Assembly: GCF_905475395.1 (NCBI RefSeq)
Contig: NC_058338.1
Location: 47,341,935-47,405,934, forward strand
From: Chrysoperla carnea
Lineage: Eukaryota > Arthropoda > Insecta > Neuroptera > Chrysopidae
Direction of reading: 5' to 3'
DNA length: 64,000 nt
Shown here piece after piece: positions 60,395 through 64,000 of this stretch (position 1 is the stretch's first letter; each line of letters opens with the position of its first letter). Position numbers and translations under genes: made by a program. The notes under the pieces are model-generated. The model saw only the letters and a program-made list of their open reading frames with translations. It did no database searches and was not told where the DNA came from.

Positions 60395-61343
60395 GTAAGT
60401 TAAATCATCAAGCTACTATATTTACGAATTGTCTGGGCTGGGAAATGACAAAATTTTTATAATTTGAGTAAAAGTTAATCGTTTATGTAATCTGAAATTT
60501 GATTAGAAATCAATTTTTTGTTAATGCATCAGATCAAACATTACATCTACAAAATATTTGTTAAAATTAAAAAAAAAAAGATAGATTGTAGTAAAATTTT
60601 ATACCTAAAATTGCGTTCTCCTAACCCTTTTAAACTCATGCATATTGATTTTAAAATTATACGGTGCCCACGGTCTATTAACTTTTTGCTGTTATTTTGA
60701 ATTTTCAAATCAGCATTTTTTGATCCACATATATTCCCAAATATTAAAAAAAATTATCAGTTCGTCTCTCGGCGACAAATTCGTCCAAAAATTATGTAAT
60801 TTCGGCACAGAGTAAATATCATAAATTTAGAATTCCAACCTCACAATTCGAAATGGGTAAACTAGAGTAATAATTCAAATATTTAATTTCCGGTCTTAAA
60901 TTATGTTACGAAATATATGTATTATTAATATCATTAGAGACGGTTTGGTTAGAATGTAGATGGAGATTTATATATAAACACAAAAACCTACTAAATTTCT
61001 GTCTTAACCACAATGATGTCGAAAAGTTTACATTGGGTTGGTGGGTTGTTTGTTTATAATATAATATATAACTAACATAAACCCATGCAATTTAATATCA
61101 TTTACATATATAGGAATATACTTCGCTGCATAATAATATTCTGGTTTTGTAATGTATGTACAGGGTGGACCGTTTTAATGGCGTGAAAAAGCGTGAAAAA
61201 ATCTTGTAGAGTATCTAAAATATAGAAACAAGTACTTTTCAAAGAAAAAGTGTTGAGATTAAAGGCATACTGCCATAAAAGGCATAAATTAGAAAGTTAA
61301 ATAAGGAAAACATTGAAACATATGTTCGTAAATCAAATAGATT
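60395..61343. other. Spacer, presumed intron after exon B
   Basis: AT-rich DNA with no supported gene, RNA or element. Confidence 0.3.
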
Positions 61344-61475
61344 CAGTGACGGATTAACCATGAATAGGTGGAGAAAAAGACAAATTTGAAGGAAAAAGAC
61401 AAATTTGAAGGAGAAGGGAGCCGAAAGGGGCCAGGAAATGGTCTAGAGATCGTGGAATGAGTTGATCCGGCACTG
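61344..61475. mobile_element. Tiny hAT-like MITE, 132 bp
   Basis: The ends CAGTGACGGATTAAC and GTTGATCCGGCACTG are near-perfect inverses with hAT character. The flanking octamers AATAGATT and AAAAGGTT match at six of eight positions, so the duplication has decayed or the call is chance. AAAGACAAATTTGAAGGA is tandemly repeated inside. Confidence 0.6.
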
Positions 61476-61513
61476 AAAAGGTTATGCAAAAATTTATTGA
61501 ATAGATATAACTA

Positions 61514-62140
61514 CAGGCGCGGATCCAGCCCTCAAAAAGGTGATGGGCACGGCCACCCGAAATGCAACCTACAAAGGAGATGTTGCCGGAAAAGTTGCTA
61601 GTATTTGTAAGAACATTTTTATATTAGGGTTCAAATCTTGGTCTCATGGTTCAATGAAATGAGCTATCGATTCTGGAAGGGTGGAATTGTTTTCACATTC
61701 TTTTTTCCATTTGACCATCCAGAGTTGGTATTCATTTATAATAGTTGATTCACTATCATTAATAGATCGCCGGTACATCTGAACCACTTTCACGGCCTGG
61801 ATATCGATATACAAGTTCTAGACACCAACATTTGTTTCGGGTAGTCAAACTCCCAACTGAAATTGGTCGAGTACCTCCGTAGACAATCTTTGCCCCAAAT
61901 CATTCATAACGTAATCTAATAAGGGTATGTAAATTGATTTCCGAAAGTACTCTTCTACCGACTTTTTGAATCTACATGCTTCGAACCTAATTTTTAAACA
62001 AAAAACTTCCCCAAAAATTATCAATTGCCTAACTATTCGAATTGATTTACTGTTTTTATTTTATTTTAATTTCATTAAATCATAAGTCTATTTAGGTGAT
62101 GGGCATGTCCACCATACCCATATGGGTGGATTCGCTACTG
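61514..62140. mobile_element. Non-autonomous hAT-like element, 627 bp
   Basis: The ends are CAGGCGCGGATCCAGCC and GGGTGGATTCGCTACTG (inverse CAGTAGCGAATCCACCC). The flanking octamers TATAACTA and TCTAACTA match at seven of eight positions. GGTGATGGGCACGGCCACC near the left end reappears as GGTGATGGGCATGTCCACC near the right end in direct orientation. There is no transposase frame. Confidence 0.7.
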
Positions 62141-62826
62141 TCTAACTAGTAATATGAAGGATCTAACATTGATTATGAACATTTTTTATTAGAAATTTTT
62201 TCTGTATTTTACCTATTTTATACAATTTTTTCACTTATCTATTAAAATGGCCTCCGTCTATCAAAATCTTTGAAATGAAATTCATAGAAACAAAAGATAA
62301 CTTCTATATTCTCGTATAATCGAATTTTGTGTTTTGTAGATTCGTACAATTTTGAACTTTTAACAATGTTTCCGTAGGTCTTTGAATACTGAATTATTCC
62401 TCGAAGTTCCATAACTTTGTAGAACCTAAAACCTCTTTGCTCGTTTGAGTATACAATTTGGACTTTCAAATATTGTTCTCCTTGAGTCTTTAGGCTTGAG
62501 CTTACATACATATAAAGACTGAAGATTAGAATGCTTGCTTTGAAAGCTTTTCTATAAGAACCTCTTTCCGTTTTTCTTTTTTCACTCTATATTTTCTTTC
62601 ATTCGCTATGTGTTTTTGTATATTTTTCATAATTGTGAATAGAAAATTTTTTTATTCTGGGGGTCAATGAACATTCCTATTTATATTTGAAATTTATTGA
62701 TTTGATTTCAAATAATGAGTTCAGGTTTTTATGTTTTGTCATCATAATGTACATAAAATAATTTATTACCTACCTACTAAAAAAATTTTTTTTTGTTGTG
62801 TTCAATACGATTTGTAAGCGTATTAC
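62141..62826. other. Spacer, nothing recognised
   Basis: AT-rich DNA. The minus-strand 89-codon frame at 62242-62511 has no supporting signal. Confidence 0.3.
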
Positions 62827-62828
62827 TA

Positions 62829-64000
62829 CAGTAGAATCTCGATAACTTAAACCTCGGTAACATAAAAACCTCTGTTACTTCAAAAAATACTATGTTCCCT
62901 TCCCATCAGAGCCCAAAACCTCTATAACTTAAAATACGCAACCTCTGTAACTTAAATAAATAATCTCTGTATAGGCCCTCAGTAACTACATAGAAACATG
63001 TACATACCTCTATATCCCACCAAAAACATAAATGTGAAAAAAGGCGTAGATGTCACAGAATCCCAATAAACTCAATTACGTCAGCCCAAAAAAGTTGTGA
63101 AATCCCGTAGAGAAAAAAATTCTTCGAAAAAAATTTATAAAAATGACATAAATTTATTGAGTAACTTTTCCGTAAAGACGCATTAAAGTATTACATTAGC
63201 AACTTTTCGGTGACGTCATACCTACACGCACCTGTATAGGAGAACAAAAGAAAATCGTTAACCCCCTACTACCTCCCTCCTCCCCTCTAATGTTATGACG
63301 TTATAATTTTTTCACAACTTTTTTTAAACATCAAAATTTAAATTTAAACAATCGAAAGTATTCTTCAGATAAAAGTCAAGCACCTACTTAACAAAGGCCT
63401 AATTTTTTTTTACTAAAGTACGAAAATTATTGGTTTAAATTTCTTGTGTAGGTTTCTCCTTAGTACGTATTTATTTTATATTTTACTTCGCAAGTTTTCG
63501 GAATAGAAAAACGAATCCAAAAATAAAAACTTGCGAAGTAAAATATAAAATAAATACGTACTAAGGAGAAACCTACACAAGAAATTTAAACCAATAATTT
63601 TCGTACTTTAGTAAAAAAAAATTAGGCCTTTGTTAAGTAGGTGCTTGACTTTTATCTGAAGAATACTTTCGATTGTTTAAATTTAAATTTTGATGTTTAA
63701 AAAAAGTTGTGAAAAAATTATAACGTCATAACATTAGAGGGGAGGAGGGAGGTAGTAGGGGGTTAACGATTTTCTTTTGTTCTCCTATACAGGTGCGTGT
63801 AGGTATGACGTCACCGAAAAGTTGCTAATGTAATACTTTAATGCGTCTTTACGGAAAAGTTACTCAATAAATTTATGTCATTTTTATAAATTTTTTTCGA
63901 AGAATTTTTTTCTCTACGGGATTTCACAACTTTTTTGGGCTGACGTAATTGAGTTTATTGGGATTCTGTGACATCTACGCCTTTTTTCACATTTATGTTT
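62829..64000. mobile_element. pogo/Tigger-like foldback element, cut by window end
   Basis: A TA (62827-62828) precedes CAGTAGAATCTCGATAACTT, the style of terminus found in pogo/Tigger-type elements of the Tc1/mariner group. Five variants of ACCTCTRTAACTTAAA follow within 150 bp, like subterminal transposase sites. The core is a long palindrome (arms 63024-63498 and 63526-64000). If the symmetry continues, the right end should fall near 64195, outside the window, for a total of about 1.37 kb. No coding frame is seen. Confidence 0.65.
63024..64000. repeat. Perfect inverted repeat, 475-bp arms, 27-bp spacer
   Basis: Positions pair about an axis at 63512 with no shift from the centre to the window edge. 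Every homopolymer I compared had equal length in both arms, and I found no mismatch by eye. The spacer is 63499-63525. The right arm is truncated by the window end, so the true arms are at least this long. Confidence 0.95.

Noticed and set aside
62242-62511. 89-codon minus-strand frame
   Set aside because: No motif, no gene context and no downstream polyadenylation signal.

Overview
This is eukaryotic nuclear DNA, very AT-rich and intron-bearing. Three features point to an insect: a cluster of insect-type odorant-binding protein (OBP) genes, a fragment of an insect transposase-derived domain (DUF4817-like), and a dense load of Helitrons, hAT-type elements and foldback MITEs. I cannot name the order or species. 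Long open frames are rare because most genes are split into short exons. Gene models were read by eye from ATG, GT/AG splice sites, reading phase and cysteine spacing.

Region 1 (1-17 kb): four OBP genes, all on the minus strand. Only the signal-peptide exon of the first is in the window (507-593). The second (3536-5506), third (8735-10366) and fourth (15414-16852) are assembled here into 158, 163 and 168 residue proteins. They share a 0-1-0-1(-0) intron phase pattern and the classic six-cysteine spacing, so this is a tandem-duplicated family. Between them lie a decayed non-LTR reverse transcriptase, a Helitron, a G-run minisatellite, foldback repeats, and a composite repeat with inverted tRNA-like ends, three tandem hairpins and a hAT insertion.

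Region 2 (17-33 kb): mostly repeats, including a foldback element with perfect 9-bp target duplications (21288-21600). One intronless minus-strand gene stands out (27756-29639, 627 aa, unrecognised). A possible terminal exon lies at 20293-20520.

Region 3 (33-39 kb): a five-exon minus-strand gene (33079-38719, 332 aa) encodes a secreted His/Gly/Asp-rich protein with a hydrophobic C-terminal module followed by a KKKRRRRS basic site. A Helitron sits in its first intron.

Region 4 (39-64 kb): mostly repeats and long introns. Two phase-compatible plus-strand exons (47626-47702 and 60297-60394) suggest a gene with an intron of about 12.6 kb. Inside that interval, on the opposite strand, are tRNA-Tyr(GTA) with an 18-nt intron and tRNA-Arg(ACG). 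A hAT element (44670-45635) carries a nested Helitron-like insertion. The window ends inside a pogo/Tigger-like element (from 62829) whose core is a 475-bp-arm inverted repeat with no mismatch that I found.

The genes do not form a pathway. The coherent unit is the OBP cluster, expected to bind small hydrophobic ligands in sensillum lymph or other secretions. The most unusual structures are the terminal palindrome, the composite tRNA-like foldback and the nested transposons.
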